Assembly (NCBI RefSeq): GCF_030678915.1
Contig: NZ_JAUUTZ010000003.1
Location: 1 to 64,000 of the forward strand
Source of the DNA: Paracoccus wurundjeri
Lineage (GTDB): Bacteria; Pseudomonadota; Alphaproteobacteria; Rhodobacterales; Rhodobacteraceae
Direction: 5' to 3'
DNA length: 64,000 bases
Position 1 is the stretch's first letter; each line of letters opens with the position of its first letter. The notes beneath the pieces are model-generated. The model was not told where the DNA came from, searched no databases, and worked only from the letters and a program-made list of their open reading frames with translations. Below, piece by piece: positions 17,262 to 26,150 of this stretch. Both the position numbers and the translations under genes were made by a program.

Positions 17262-18395
17262 ATGACAGCATCGTGGAGATTTTCGGCTCTGGCGGACCGG
17301 CACCGGGCCATGGGCTCGGAGCTCGAGGACTGGAGCGGAATGGGCACAGCCTGGAGTTACGACAAGGACCAGATGGAAGAATATATGGCAATCCGCACCA
17401 AGGCCGGGGTGATGGATGTCTCGGGTCTGAAAAAGGTGCATGTGATCGGCCCCCATGCCAGCCATGTGATCGACCGGGCGGTGACGCGCGATATCGAAAA
17501 GCTGAAGCCCGGCCGTTCGACCTATTGCTGCATGTTGAACGATGCGGGCAAATTCGTGGATGACTGCGTGGTCTACCGGATGGGACCGCACAGCTTCATG
17601 GTCGTGCATGGCGCGGGTCAGGGGCATGAGCAGCTGACCATGGCGGCGACCGGGCGCAATGTCAGCGTGATGTTCGATGACGATCTGCACGATATCTCGC
17701 TGCAGGGGCCTTTGGCGGTGGATTATCTGGAAAAGCATGTGCCGGGCATCCGCGACGTGGTCTATTTCAGCCATATCCACACGACGCTGTTCGGCAAACC
17801 CGTGACCATCTCGCGGACCGGATATACCGGTGAACGCGGCTACGAGATTTTCTGTCGCCGTCAGGACGCGCCCGAAATCTGGGACACCATCGTGGCCGAG
17901 GGCGCCGAGATGGGCATCATCCCGACCCGCTTCACCACGCTGGATTTGCTGCGCGCGGAAAGCTATCTGCTGTTCTTCCCCTATGACAATTCCGAGAAAT
18001 ACCCGTTCGAGAACGAAGCCTGCGGCGATACGCTGTGGGAACTTGGGCTGGATTTTACCGTCTCCAAGGGCAAGACCGGCTTCCGCGGCGCGGAAGAGCA
18101 TTACCGCCTGCAAGGCAAGGAACGCTTCAAGATCTACGGCGTCAAGCTTGAAGGGACCGAGGCGGCCGAGGAAGGCGCCGTGATTCTCAAGGACGGCAAG
18201 GAGGTCGGCGTCGTCACCATCGGCTTCAACAGTCCGCTGAACAAGCACAATGTCGGCATCGCACGGATGCCGGTCGATTGCGCGGTGGAAGGAACCAAGC
18301 TGACGATCCGCAACTCGGGTGGCCAGATCCCCGCCATCGCCCATCCGATGCCCTTCTACGATCAGGACAAAAAGCGCCGCACCGCGAAGGGCTGA
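17262..18395 (+). CDS. dmmD: DmmD: GcvT-like tetrahydrofolate-dependent protein of dimethylamine breakdown
   Basis: 377 residues, start ATG 17262 after a GAGAAGGA ribosome-binding site. It belongs to the aminomethyltransferase (GcvT/DmdA) fold: MGTAWSYDKDQMEEYMAIRT, DVSGLKKVHVIGPHA, the folate-site region ISRTGYTGERGYEIFC, and C-terminal IGFNSPLNKHNVGIARMP. It is the first gene of a dmmDABC-order cluster, the set known from marine Rhodobacteraceae to oxidise dimethylamine. By family, DmmD should take the formaldehyde or methylene group released by the oxygenase onto tetrahydrofolate. That product would feed FolD/PurU encoded in the same window. The role is from family knowledge and context; the sequence shows the GcvT fold. 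Confidence 0.82.
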   Translation: MTASWRFSALADRHRAMGSELEDWSGMGTAWSYDKDQMEEYMAIRTKAGVMDVSGLKKVHVIGPHASHVIDRAVTRDIEKLKPGRSTYCCMLNDAGKFVDDCVVYRMGPHSFMVVHGAGQGHEQLTMAATGRNVSVMFDDDLHDISLQGPLAVDYLEKHVPGIRDVVYFSHIHTTLFGKPVTISRTGYTGERGYEIFCRRQDAPEIWDTIVAEGAEMGIIPTRFTTLDLLRAESYLLFFPYDNSEKYPFENEACGDTLWELGLDFTVSKGKTGFRGAEEHYRLQGKERFKIYGVKLEGTEAAEEGAVILKDGKEVGVVTIGFNSPLNKHNVGIARMPVDCAVEGTKLTIRNSGGQIPAIAHPMPFYDQDKKRRTAKG

Positions 18396-18463
18396 CGCAA
18401 AATCCGGGACAGAGGGCGGCGTAAGACCGCCCCGCCCACCGTTTGACAGGGAATATGTAGCCA

Positions 18464-19066
18464 ATGCCAGCCACGAAATTCACCCCCTCGATCATCAGCC
18501 GCCCGATCTATGGCGGGCTGACGCCGCATGGCGCCGTGCCCGCACTGATGCTTGCCAGCGGCCCCGGCGGCGAGGCGCTGCTGGACCTGATCGCGGCCGA
18601 TCCGGCGGTGCTGCCTCATGCCACCGTGATCTATATCCCGGAGGGTAGCGATCTGGGCCCCCGGCTCGAGGCGCAGGGTCCGGCCAGCTATGTCGAGGCA
18701 GCCAGCTACGCCTCGATCCTGCCGCGGTTCCGCAAGCTTCTGGCAGAAGCGCTTATGAATACCCGGCTTTATCTGGCCGGAACCGAGGGGCTGATCGGTC
18801 AGGCCACCGCCGAGGCTCTGGCGGCGGGGATGCTACTCGAGGCGATCGAGGCCGAGCATCGCGGCAGTCTTGCGCGGCGCATGCAATGCGTGCACTGCAA
18901 GGGCATCACCGAGGATGTCACCACCGATCCGTTCACCTGTTCGCATTGCGGGTTGTCGCTGTTCGTGCGCGACCATTACTCGCGCCGCTATGCCGCGTTT
19001 CAGGGTGTTTGCGTCGATGCCGAAACCCCTGGCGAAGTTCCCCCAAAGCAGGAGATCAAGGCATGA
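18464..19066 (+). CDS. dmmA: DmmA: dimethylamine monooxygenase subunit with C-terminal zinc ribbon
   Basis: 200 residues. The N-terminal two thirds form an alpha/beta domain (SRPIYGGLTPHGAVPALMLA, then ALLDLIAADPAVLPHATVIY). The C-terminal 60 residues carry two CxxC pairs, MQCVHCKGITEDV and FTCSHCGLSLFVRDHYSRR, which look like a zinc ribbon. This is the DmmA-like layout of the smallest dimethylamine monooxygenase component. The start at 18464 is 68 bp after dmmD, and the stop overlaps the dmmB start (ATGA). A role as structural or electron-transfer partner between the reductase and the haem subunit is inferred. Confidence 0.78.
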   Translation: MPATKFTPSIISRPIYGGLTPHGAVPALMLASGPGGEALLDLIAADPAVLPHATVIYIPEGSDLGPRLEAQGPASYVEAASYASILPRFRKLLAEALMNTRLYLAGTEGLIGQATAEALAAGMLLEAIEAEHRGSLARRMQCVHCKGITEDVTTDPFTCSHCGLSLFVRDHYSRRYAAFQGVCVDAETPGEVPPKQEIKA

Positions 19067-20010
19067 GCGCCCAGATGTTGCGTGTCACCGAGATCGAGGC
19101 CCTGTCGCCGCTGGTCAAGCGTTTTCGCTTCGAGCATCCAGGCGGCAAGAAACTGCCGCTGTTTTCCGGCGGCGCGCATGTCGTGGTCGAGATGCCCGAT
19201 GGCGATCTGCTGCGCCGCAATGCTTATTCGCTGATCTCGGATCCGCAGGATGGTTCGGGCTACGAGATCGCCGTGCGCCGCGAGGATGGCGGACGGGGCG
19301 GTTCCCGATTCATGCACGCAAATGTCAGCCAGGGCGATACGCTGCGGATTTCTACGCCGCTGAACCTGTTCGCGCTTGATGCGCGGGCGCGCAAGCATGT
19401 GCTGATCGCGGGTGGCATCGGGATCACCCCGATCATTGCCCAGATGCGGCAGCTTCTGCGGATGCAGGACCGGTTCGAGATCCATTATGCCGCCCGCTCG
19501 CGCAGCGAGGCCGCCGGCCTGCGGCTGTTACCCCGCCTGCCGCATATCCACAGCCATATTTCCGATGAAGGTGACCGGATGGATCTGGGGGCGATCCTCG
19601 ACCGCCAGCCGATCGGCACCCATGTCTATACCTGCGGCCCCGAAGGGTTGATCACCGCCGTGGCGCAATGCGCCGCCCGGCTGGGCTGGCCGCGCGGCTC
19701 GCTGCATTCCGAAGTCTTCCTGGCTCCTCCCCCCGGCCGCACCTTCGAGGTGACGTTGGCCAAATCCGGCCGGACCGTCACGGTCGGCCCGCATCAAAGC
19801 CTGTTGGAAGCTCTGGAAGAAGCCGAGGTCGATATTGACTGGAGCTGCCGGGGCGGTGCCTGCGGCCGCTGCGAAACCGATGTCGTCTCGTGCCACGGCC
19901 GGATCGAACATAACGATCATTGGCTTTCCGAGGACGAGCATTCCTCGCAGACGAAGATCATGCCCTGCGTATCGCGCTTCCGCGGTCGCGAACTGATCAT
20001 CGACCGGTAG
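19063..20010 (+). CDS. dmmB: DmmB: dimethylamine monooxygenase reductase (PDR/VanB type)
   Basis: 315 residues in the phthalate-dioxygenase-reductase order: flavin domain (GGAHVVVEMPDG, then RRNAYSLISDP), pyridine-nucleotide domain (HVLIAGGIGITPIIAQMRQL, then YTCGPEGLITAV), and a C-terminal plant-type [2Fe-2S] domain with SCRGGACGRCETDV and the fourth ligand in KIMPCVSR. It should move electrons from NAD(P)H to the haem subunit DmmC. It overlaps dmmA by four bases. The end is followed by a 137-bp spacer containing a long G/C homopolymer before dmmC. Confidence 0.88.
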   Translation: MSAQMLRVTEIEALSPLVKRFRFEHPGGKKLPLFSGGAHVVVEMPDGDLLRRNAYSLISDPQDGSGYEIAVRREDGGRGGSRFMHANVSQGDTLRISTPLNLFALDARARKHVLIAGGIGITPIIAQMRQLLRMQDRFEIHYAARSRSEAAGLRLLPRLPHIHSHISDEGDRMDLGAILDRQPIGTHVYTCGPEGLITAVAQCAARLGWPRGSLHSEVFLAPPPGRTFEVTLAKSGRTVTVGPHQSLLEALEEAEVDIDWSCRGGACGRCETDVVSCHGRIEHNDHWLSEDEHSSQTKIMPCVSRFRGRELIIDR

Positions 20011-20065
20011 CACCATGTCCCGCAATCGCCCGCCCCTTCTTCTTTGTCCCAATACCTCGGGGTCC

Positions 20066-20116
<51 letters not shown>

Positions 20117-20147
20117 CATCCCGTCCGACCCAACCCAGGAGGCTGCC

Positions 20148-21191
20148 ATGACCTTGCAGTTCAACGACGAGACGTTCCGCGACGATTACAGTTATCACAA
20201 CTCACCCGACGCGATCCGGCGCTTTCCCTTCCCCTTCGACAAGGACGACTACATGTATGCGGTCAATATGGAACCGCATGGAAGCGGGCGGGCGGGCAGC
20301 CCGTTCGAGAACCGCTTCGACGTCGATGAACATTACGTCGCCGAGATGCGGGATCGCGAAATCACCCTGAAAGAGGATCCGCTGCGCTGTCAGTCGCTGC
20401 CGCATATGGAACTGGCGGGCTGGGATCTGCTGGAACTGATCATGGAGGCGAAATCCGAGGATTACCCCGAATTGTTCAGCCTGCATCGCGATGGAGACCG
20501 CTGGCACTGGATCAACCGGCCGCTGGGGATCGACCACAAATTCACCTTCCTCGACCCGACCACGCTGCCTTACGGGCCGATGGAATATATCACCCGCCAG
20601 GCGCAGGGCGATTTCGCGGTGCTGGACCAGCGCGACGGTAATCTGTGGATGGAGGCCGGTATGGTGACCAGCCAGGCCGACTGGAGCCTTGATTTCGACA
20701 TCGGGATGAATTTCTTCGAATGGCACGCGCCGGTGCCTCTGGCTCATGAGATGGGAATTTTCCAGCGGGCGCTGAAATTCCTGCTGGCGATTCAGCAGGA
20801 CGCGCCGTCGCGGCGGTTGAACTGGACGATGACGGTCAATCCGCGGCTCGATACCAGCCCCGAGAATTATCACAAATGGGGTCCGGAAAAGCGCACGCTG
20901 ACACCCGAGAATGTCGGTGAAAAGCAATATCTGCGGGTCGAGCTGCAAACCTTCTTTCGTTTGCCGCGCTCGAACGGGCTGGCCTTCCCGATCCGCTGCT
21001 ACCTGATTTCGCTGCAGGATCTGGTCACGGTGCCGAAATGGGGCCGCCGCCTGCACCGCGTGATCCGCGACCTGCCCGACGAGCTTGCAGAATACAAGGG
21101 CTTCACCGTCAACCGCCCGCTCATTGTTGAATACCTGTCCCGGTTCGATGACGGAAAACCCACCTCGCCGGGGATTTTTCCCGACGAATAG
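20148..21191 (+). CDS. dmmC: DmmC: haem-dependent oxidative N-demethylase (DUF3445) subunit
   Basis: 347 residues from ATG 20148, chosen for the good CCAGGAGGCTGCC ribosome-binding site; an upstream in-frame start would run through the C tract and encode polyproline. The DUF3445 family is recognised by FPFDKDDYMYAVNMEPHG, LELIMEAKSEDYPELF, VTSQADWSLDFDIGMNF and the C-terminal LRVELQTFFRLPRSNGLAF. The family includes the haem-containing N-demethylase whose PAS-like fold oxidises methylamines. With DmmA and DmmB it should convert dimethylamine to methylamine and formaldehyde. The methylamine product is the substrate of GmaS encoded 26 kb away. Confidence 0.85.
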   Translation: MTLQFNDETFRDDYSYHNSPDAIRRFPFPFDKDDYMYAVNMEPHGSGRAGSPFENRFDVDEHYVAEMRDREITLKEDPLRCQSLPHMELAGWDLLELIMEAKSEDYPELFSLHRDGDRWHWINRPLGIDHKFTFLDPTTLPYGPMEYITRQAQGDFAVLDQRDGNLWMEAGMVTSQADWSLDFDIGMNFFEWHAPVPLAHEMGIFQRALKFLLAIQQDAPSRRLNWTMTVNPRLDTSPENYHKWGPEKRTLTPENVGEKQYLRVELQTFFRLPRSNGLAFPIRCYLISLQDLVTVPKWGRRLHRVIRDLPDELAEYKGFTVNRPLIVEYLSRFDDGKPTSPGIFPDE

Positions 21192-21283
21192 GTGGCAACG
21201 CAACAAGTCCCGCCAGAACAGGGTCGGCATCACCCGATAAATAACCTGCGTGAAAGGCCGGGATCACCAGCAGAGAGAGCGAA

Positions 21284-22876
21284 ATGACAACAACAACCGA
21301 AGCGAATACAGACGCGGGGGAAAGTGGCACCCTGCATCGGGCGATTGGCTGGAAGGATGCCTTCTGGATGGCCTCCGGCGTGCCGGCGCTTGTGCTTTTC
21401 TCGATCGGCGGGATTGCGGCCACGATCGGCAACCCGTCCTGGATCATCTGGATGCTGTCGGTGTCATTCGGCTTCTTGCAAGCCTTCGTCTATGCCGAGA
21501 TCGCCGGATTGTTTCCCAGCAAATCCGGCGGCGCATCGGTTTATGGCGCGGCGGCCTGGGTGCGATACTCCAAGATCATCGCGCCGCTTTCAGTGTGGTG
21601 CAACTGGCTGGCCTGGACTCCGGTTCTGGCCATCGGTGGAGGGCTGGCGGCGGGCTATGTCCTGACGGCGCTGTTCGGAGCCGATTCCTCGATCAACGCC
21701 TGGCAGATCACCCTGCTGAATCTCGACTTCCTCAATTCCGGCCTGACATTGCGGATCAATACGACCTCGGTTGTCGGAACCGGGATTCTGCTGGCCGTGT
21801 TCGCCTTGCAGCATCACGGCATTTCCCGGGCGGCGAAGATCCAGACTGTCGTCGGGCTGGCTGTTCTGATCCCGCTTCTGATCGTCGGCATTGTGCCGCT
21901 GCTGACCGGTGCGGTGCTGAGTGAAAACCTGACGCCGCTCATTCCGGTTTCGGGCGCATGGGATATAGAGGGGACGACCCTGTTTCTTGGCGGGTTGTTT
22001 ATTGCCGCATGGTCCGCCTATGCCTTTGAGACCGCGATCTGCTATACCAGCGAATTCAAGGATCCCAAGCGGGATACGGTTCGGGCCATCATTGCCGCCG
22101 GTGTGGTCTGCGTGGTGATCTATACGCTTGTCCCGATGAGTTTTCAGGGCGTTCTGGGTGTCGATGGCATGTTGCAGCCGGGCATCGTCGACGGTTCTGC
22201 GGTCGCCGGTGCGATGGCCGGCATGGTCGGCGGCGGCGGGGTGGTCGCCAAGATCATGGTCGTCATGCTGTTCCTGGCGCTGGTGCTTGCCATCATGACC
22301 TCAATGGCCGGATCGTCGCGGACCCTGTATCAGGGATCGGTCGATGGCTGGCTGCCGAAATATCTGTCCCATGCCAATCAACATGGCGCGCCCACCAGCG
22401 CAATGTGGACCGATCTGGGGTTCAACCTGATCCTGCTGATGATGTCCGACTATCTGTTTGTTCTGGCGGTGTCGAATTGCTGCTATCTGGTGTTCAACTT
22501 CCTGAACCTGCATTCCGGCTGGCTGCATCGCATCGACAATGGTGGCGCGCATCGCCCATGGAAAGCGCCCACGATCCTGCTATGGATCGGAGGCTCCCTC
22601 GCCTTTGTCAACGCGGTCCTGCTGGGCGCCGGTGCGAATGTCTGGGGCGAAGGCACGCTGCGCTCGGCTGCGATCGCCATCGCGTTGATCCTGCCGGTAT
22701 TCGCCTATCGGCATTATATCACGGACAAGGGAAAATTCCCCGAAGCGATGCTGGAGGATCTTGCCGTTGGCGGCTCCCGCGACCTGAGCGTGCGCAAAGC
22801 CGGGATGCTGCCCTATCTGACGCTTGCGGCGGGTGTGACCGTGGTCGTCATCGCCAACCAGATATTCCAGCTTTGA
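21284..22876 (+). CDS. APC-family amine/amino acid permease
   Basis: 530 residues with about 12 hydrophobic segments. APC-superfamily features are FSIGGIAATIGNPSWIIWM near the first helices, YAEIAGLFPSKSGGASVYGA (the conserved loop after TM2-3) and ITSMAGSSRTLYQGSVDGWLP near TM8. It lies 92 bp after dmmC and ends at the very base where the purU repeat begins, so it is probably part of the dmm operon and would import dimethylamine or another methylated amine. The substrate is inferred from position only. It differs from the second APC permease (40011-41432), which is 57 residues shorter. Confidence 0.85.
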   Translation: MTTTTEANTDAGESGTLHRAIGWKDAFWMASGVPALVLFSIGGIAATIGNPSWIIWMLSVSFGFLQAFVYAEIAGLFPSKSGGASVYGAAAWVRYSKIIAPLSVWCNWLAWTPVLAIGGGLAAGYVLTALFGADSSINAWQITLLNLDFLNSGLTLRINTTSVVGTGILLAVFALQHHGISRAAKIQTVVGLAVLIPLLIVGIVPLLTGAVLSENLTPLIPVSGAWDIEGTTLFLGGLFIAAWSAYAFETAICYTSEFKDPKRDTVRAIIAAGVVCVVIYTLVPMSFQGVLGVDGMLQPGIVDGSAVAGAMAGMVGGGGVVAKIMVVMLFLALVLAIMTSMAGSSRTLYQGSVDGWLPKYLSHANQHGAPTSAMWTDLGFNLILLMMSDYLFVLAVSNCCYLVFNFLNLHSGWLHRIDNGGAHRPWKAPTILLWIGGSLAFVNAVLLGAGANVWGEGTLRSAAIAIALILPVFAYRHYITDKGKFPEAMLEDLAVGGSRDLSVRKAGMLPYLTLAAGVTVVVIANQIFQL

Positions 22877-23867
22877 CCGCCTAATGCGGCGCCTCTGTGC
22901 GCTAGAGAAAACAGACGATCTGGCGGGGCAGGATGCACTCCCCGCTCATGAGAGGATACATTCATGACGAAATTCTGCCTTACCGTTGCCTGCGAATCCA
23001 CCCGGGGGATCGTTGCGGCCATTTCCGGCTATCTTGCCGATCAGGGCTGCAATATCACCGCCAGCTCGCAATATGACGACCCGCAGACCGGGAAGTTCTT
23101 CATGCGGGTCAGCTTCGCCTCGGAAAAGGGGACCACGCTGGACAAGCTGGGCAAGGGCTTTGCCGAGACGGCGAAATCGGGCGGCATGAGCTATCAGTTC
23201 CATGACGAGTCGGCCAAGATGAAGGTGGTGGTGATGGTCTCGCGCTTCGGGCATTGCCTGAACGATCTCTTGTATCGCTGGCGGATCGGGGCGCTTCCGA
23301 TCGATATCGTGGCGGTGATCTCGAACCATCTGGACTATCAGAAGGTGGTGGTTAACCACGATATTCCGTTTCATTACATCAAGGTGACGAAAGAGAACAA
23401 GCCAGAGGCCGAGGCGGCGCAGATGCGCGTTGTCGAGGAAAGCGGGGCGGAACTGATCGTTCTGGCGCGCTACATGCAGGTTCTGTCGGACGAGATGTGC
23501 ACGAAAATGTCGGGGCGGATCATCAATATCCACCATTCCTTCCTGCCGAGTTTCAAGGGCGCGAACCCGTATAAACAGGCCTATGAGCGCGGTGTGAAAC
23601 TGATCGGGGCGACCTCGCATTACGTGACGGCGGATCTGGACGAGGGTCCGATCATCGAGCAGGACATCATCCGGGTGACGCATGGTCAATCGCCCGAAGA
23701 TTACGTGAGCCTTGGGCGCGACGTGGAAAGCCAGGTTCTGGCGCGGGCGATCCATGCGCATGCGAACCACCGGGTGTTTCTGAACGGCAACAAGACGGTG
23801 GTTTTCCCCGCCTCGCCCGGATCCTTCTCGAGCGAGCGCATGGGATGATGCGACGATTGACCGCTGG
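22874..23867 (+). repeat. Direct repeat copy 1 (purU unit, about 994 bp)
   Basis: This segment matches 54946-55939 at a constant offset of 32,072 bp. I count about six differences: two near the left end, two in the leader (22931, 22935) and two synonymous ones in the last codons of purU. It contains the whole purU gene plus 90 bp of leader. The left edge touches the stop codon of the APC permease and the right edge lies 19 bp after the purU stop. Confidence 0.93.
22964..23848 (+). CDS. purU: Formyltetrahydrofolate deformylase, copy 1
   Basis: 294 residues. Residues about 1-85 form an ACT-type regulatory domain (KFCLTVACESTRGIVAAISG). The rest is the formyltransferase fold with FGHCLNDLLYRW, the catalytic-site INIHHSFLPSFKGANPYKQA (His) and TSHYVTADLDEGPIIEQD (Asp). 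It releases formate from 10-formyl-THF. In methylotrophs this ends the FolD/PurU route that oxidises THF-bound C1 units. The start has an AGAGGA ribosome-binding site. The protein is identical to copy 2 at 55036. Its place after dmmDABC and a permease suggests it disposes of C1 units from dimethylamine. Confidence 0.96.
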   Translation: MTKFCLTVACESTRGIVAAISGYLADQGCNITASSQYDDPQTGKFFMRVSFASEKGTTLDKLGKGFAETAKSGGMSYQFHDESAKMKVVVMVSRFGHCLNDLLYRWRIGALPIDIVAVISNHLDYQKVVVNHDIPFHYIKVTKENKPEAEAAQMRVVEESGAELIVLARYMQVLSDEMCTKMSGRIINIHHSFLPSFKGANPYKQAYERGVKLIGATSHYVTADLDEGPIIEQDIIRVTHGQSPEDYVSLGRDVESQVLARAIHAHANHRVFLNGNKTVVFPASPGSFSSERMG

Positions 23868-23934
23868 ATTCTCCGGCGAAGGGTAAGCTATCCTCCAGTC
23901 GCCCACATGATCGGGGGTTTCGGAGGAGTATAAG

Positions 23935-24660
23935 GTGCCGCCTGCCACTCATATCACCACGCATCCGGGACGCGGCGAGTCTCTTCCTGGCGCGACCGTT
24001 CAATATGTCATCGATACGCTGATGATGCGGATCGTGTCGCAGGAATATGGTCTGGACGAGCGTCTGCCCTCCGAGCGGCAACTGGCGCAGGACCTGGGGG
24101 TGGCGCGCAATACCGTGCGCGAGGCGCTGGACGCGATCGAGGTGCGGGGCATGATCCGCCGCCGCGCCGGGGCCGGTTCCTTCGTCATCTATGATCCTGA
24201 CGGGGCAAGTGAATCGCTGGCCCCGGTCGCGGCGGAAACCGGGCCGCTGCAATTGCAGGTGATGCGCGGAATCATCGAGCCCGAGATGGTGCGGCTGGCC
24301 ATCGTCAACATGCCGCCGCGGCAGATCGAGGCCCTGGGGCAGACCCTGTCGCAGATGGAGGCGGTGCAGATCGATGCGATGGCCTTTGTGCGGCTGGAGG
24401 AGGAATTTCACCGCCAGATCGCGGCGGGCACCGGGAACCCGCTTCTGATCGCCTGCTATAATCTGGTGATCGATGCCCGCCGCCAATCGTTCCGGGCGCC
24501 GATGTATCGCCGCCATCTGACCCCGAGGCGCATCGCCACCTATCAACGCGGTTACAACTCGTTGTTCAATGCAATCGCCGCGCGCGATATCGACGAAGCC
24601 TGTGAATTCATGAAGCTGTCCCTGATCGAGGACCAGAAACTTTTGCTGCAGGACGGCTGA
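23935..24660 (+). CDS. GntR/FadR-type regulator with FCD domain
   Basis: 241 residues, GTG start at 23935 after a CGGAGGAG ribosome-binding site. The HTH reads LPSERQLAQDLGVARNTVREALDAIEVRGM with the following wing RRRAGAGSFVI, typical of the FadR subgroup. An FCD domain follows (MRGIIEPEMVRLAI, EEEFHRQIAAGTGNPLL). It is 86 bp after purU copy 1, just outside the repeat. Its subgroup usually binds TGGT-N3-ACCA, and that sequence occurs in the dmm leader at 17009-17019, so it may regulate the dmm operon. The last 53 bp overlap the convergent binding-protein gene. Confidence 0.92.
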   Translation: MPPATHITTHPGRGESLPGATVQYVIDTLMMRIVSQEYGLDERLPSERQLAQDLGVARNTVREALDAIEVRGMIRRRAGAGSFVIYDPDGASESLAPVAAETGPLQLQVMRGIIEPEMVRLAIVNMPPRQIEALGQTLSQMEAVQIDAMAFVRLEEEFHRQIAAGTGNPLLIACYNLVIDARRQSFRAPMYRRHLTPRRIATYQRGYNSLFNAIAARDIDEACEFMKLSLIEDQKLLLQDG

Positions 24661-25921
24661 GCGGATCGCCAAGCCGCTGATGCCAGAGCTGACCCAGATC
24701 TTCGAGCTGCCGAACCAGCTTCTCGCCGTGTTTTTCCAGCCAGCGCGATACCGAGCCGAATTCCTGGATCCGGGCACGACCGTCGCGAATCGCCACGACT
24801 GGCCAATCGCCGACCAATGCGTTGTCGATCCCGAACAGATCGCGCCCGGTCCAGGTTGCCGGACCGAAGGCATGGGGCATCTGCTGGGCGTGTTTCATCG
24901 AGGCGAGGACCGACATCGGCTCGACCGTATCGGCGATTTCGACCGCATTGTGCCAAAGATCGAGGATCGAGGCATATTCCCAGCTGACCGCGCTCCATTT
25001 TTCCGGGAAGCGCAGGTTATAGGCGTCGAAGAAGGCGCGGGGCTGACGGAAGAAGAAGGCGGTATCGGCCAGTTTCGGGTCGTCGAAATCCGGGAACTGG
25101 AAGATGAAACGCTCCATGAAATCCGCAGACGTCCGCGCGATCATCTGCGGGTAATCATCCGCCGTGCAGGCAAGGATATGCCCCTTGAAGCCCAGACGGA
25201 AAGCGGCCTCGGTCAGGGCAAGCATCATTGGCGGCGTGGATGAACACCAGCACAGCACGTCCGGCTTGTCCTCCATCATCGCGGCCACGATGGATTCGGC
25301 GTCGGTTTCACCCGGGTCGTAGCGCAGTTCCTTGATCCGCGACCAGCCGACCACATCGAAAGCCGCCCGGTATACCGCAAGAGAGGGCAGTCCCAGACTG
25401 TCGCGCTGGCTGCATAGCGCGACACGGCGGGCTGGCGGCAATTGGCGGGCGAGATATTCGACGCCGGTGACGTTGAACAGCGGATGCACTTCGGCCGGTG
25501 CGATCAGGAACGGAGTGTCCGGGGTCAGATCCGAGGGCAGCAGCGTGGCGACCAATGCCCGGCGCTCCATCAGGTAGCGCAGGGCGGGTGCGAAGCTGTC
25601 GCCGCCAAGGGTCAGGATCAGGCGTACATGCAGGCGCTCGATCATGTCGCGGGCAGCTTCCAGCGTCTGCTCGGCCCCTTGCGCGCTGTCGAACTCGATG
25701 ATCTCGACGCGGTGACGCTTGCCCGACACCATCATGCCGCCGCGATCATTGATCCAGTCAGCCCATATCTGGCAGCCATCCAGCCCCGGCCGCCCCCAAT
25801 ATTGTTCGTCTCCGGACAGTGGTGTCAGGGCCCCGATCCGCACAGGAGATCGATTGGTTGCACCAAGACGGGGCAAGGAGCCGCTGACAGCCAGCCTCTG
25901 GGCGAAAGTCGATCTGCTCAT
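24608..25921 (-). CDS. AmiC/urea-type binding protein without signal peptide
   Basis: 437 residues of the periplasmic-binding-protein type 1 fold used by urea, amide and branched-chain amino acid binders: VRIGALTPLSGDEQYWGRPG at about 28-47, then AARDMIERLHVRLILTLGGD and NVTGVEYLARQLPP. The N-terminus (MSRSTFAQRLAVSGSLPRLG) shows no hydrophobic signal core, and no permease or ATPase genes of that family are nearby. Both points suggest a cytoplasmic sensor in the manner of AmiC rather than a transport component. It overlaps the GntR gene tail to tail by 53 bp. Its ligand could be an amide such as a methylamide; this is speculative. The 229-bp gap upstream (25922-26150) shows no gene. Confidence 0.75.
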   Translation of the reverse strand: MSRSTFAQRLAVSGSLPRLGATNRSPVRIGALTPLSGDEQYWGRPGLDGCQIWADWINDRGGMMVSGKRHRVEIIEFDSAQGAEQTLEAARDMIERLHVRLILTLGGDSFAPALRYLMERRALVATLLPSDLTPDTPFLIAPAEVHPLFNVTGVEYLARQLPPARRVALCSQRDSLGLPSLAVYRAAFDVVGWSRIKELRYDPGETDAESIVAAMMEDKPDVLCWCSSTPPMMLALTEAAFRLGFKGHILACTADDYPQMIARTSADFMERFIFQFPDFDDPKLADTAFFFRQPRAFFDAYNLRFPEKWSAVSWEYASILDLWHNAVEIADTVEPMSVLASMKHAQQMPHAFGPATWTGRDLFGIDNALVGDWPVVAIRDGRARIQEFGSVSRWLEKHGEKLVRQLEDLGQLWHQRLGDPLSRPAAKVSGPRSGTAS

Positions 25922-26150
25922 GGAATGGTTACAGCCTTATCTTTTCGCGGAGGACCCGATTATTCCTTCCGTTGCATGATATCCGCCGATCAGTGATGTT
26001 GGAACCGGCCTGTGCCATCATTCTTTGGATATGCTTCAAAACCGGGGAGTGTCAGGACCCGGTCGAGCCGCTTTCCCTGCCAATGCGGCGATATGGATGA
26101 TATTCGGATACGGCACATCGATATTCATAAAAGCATTCTATATTAATAGA

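Noticed and set aside
17103..18464. Long minus-strand open frame opposite dmmD (453 codons)
   Set aside because: It mirrors the codon pattern of dmmD in GC-rich DNA and has no recognisable domain.
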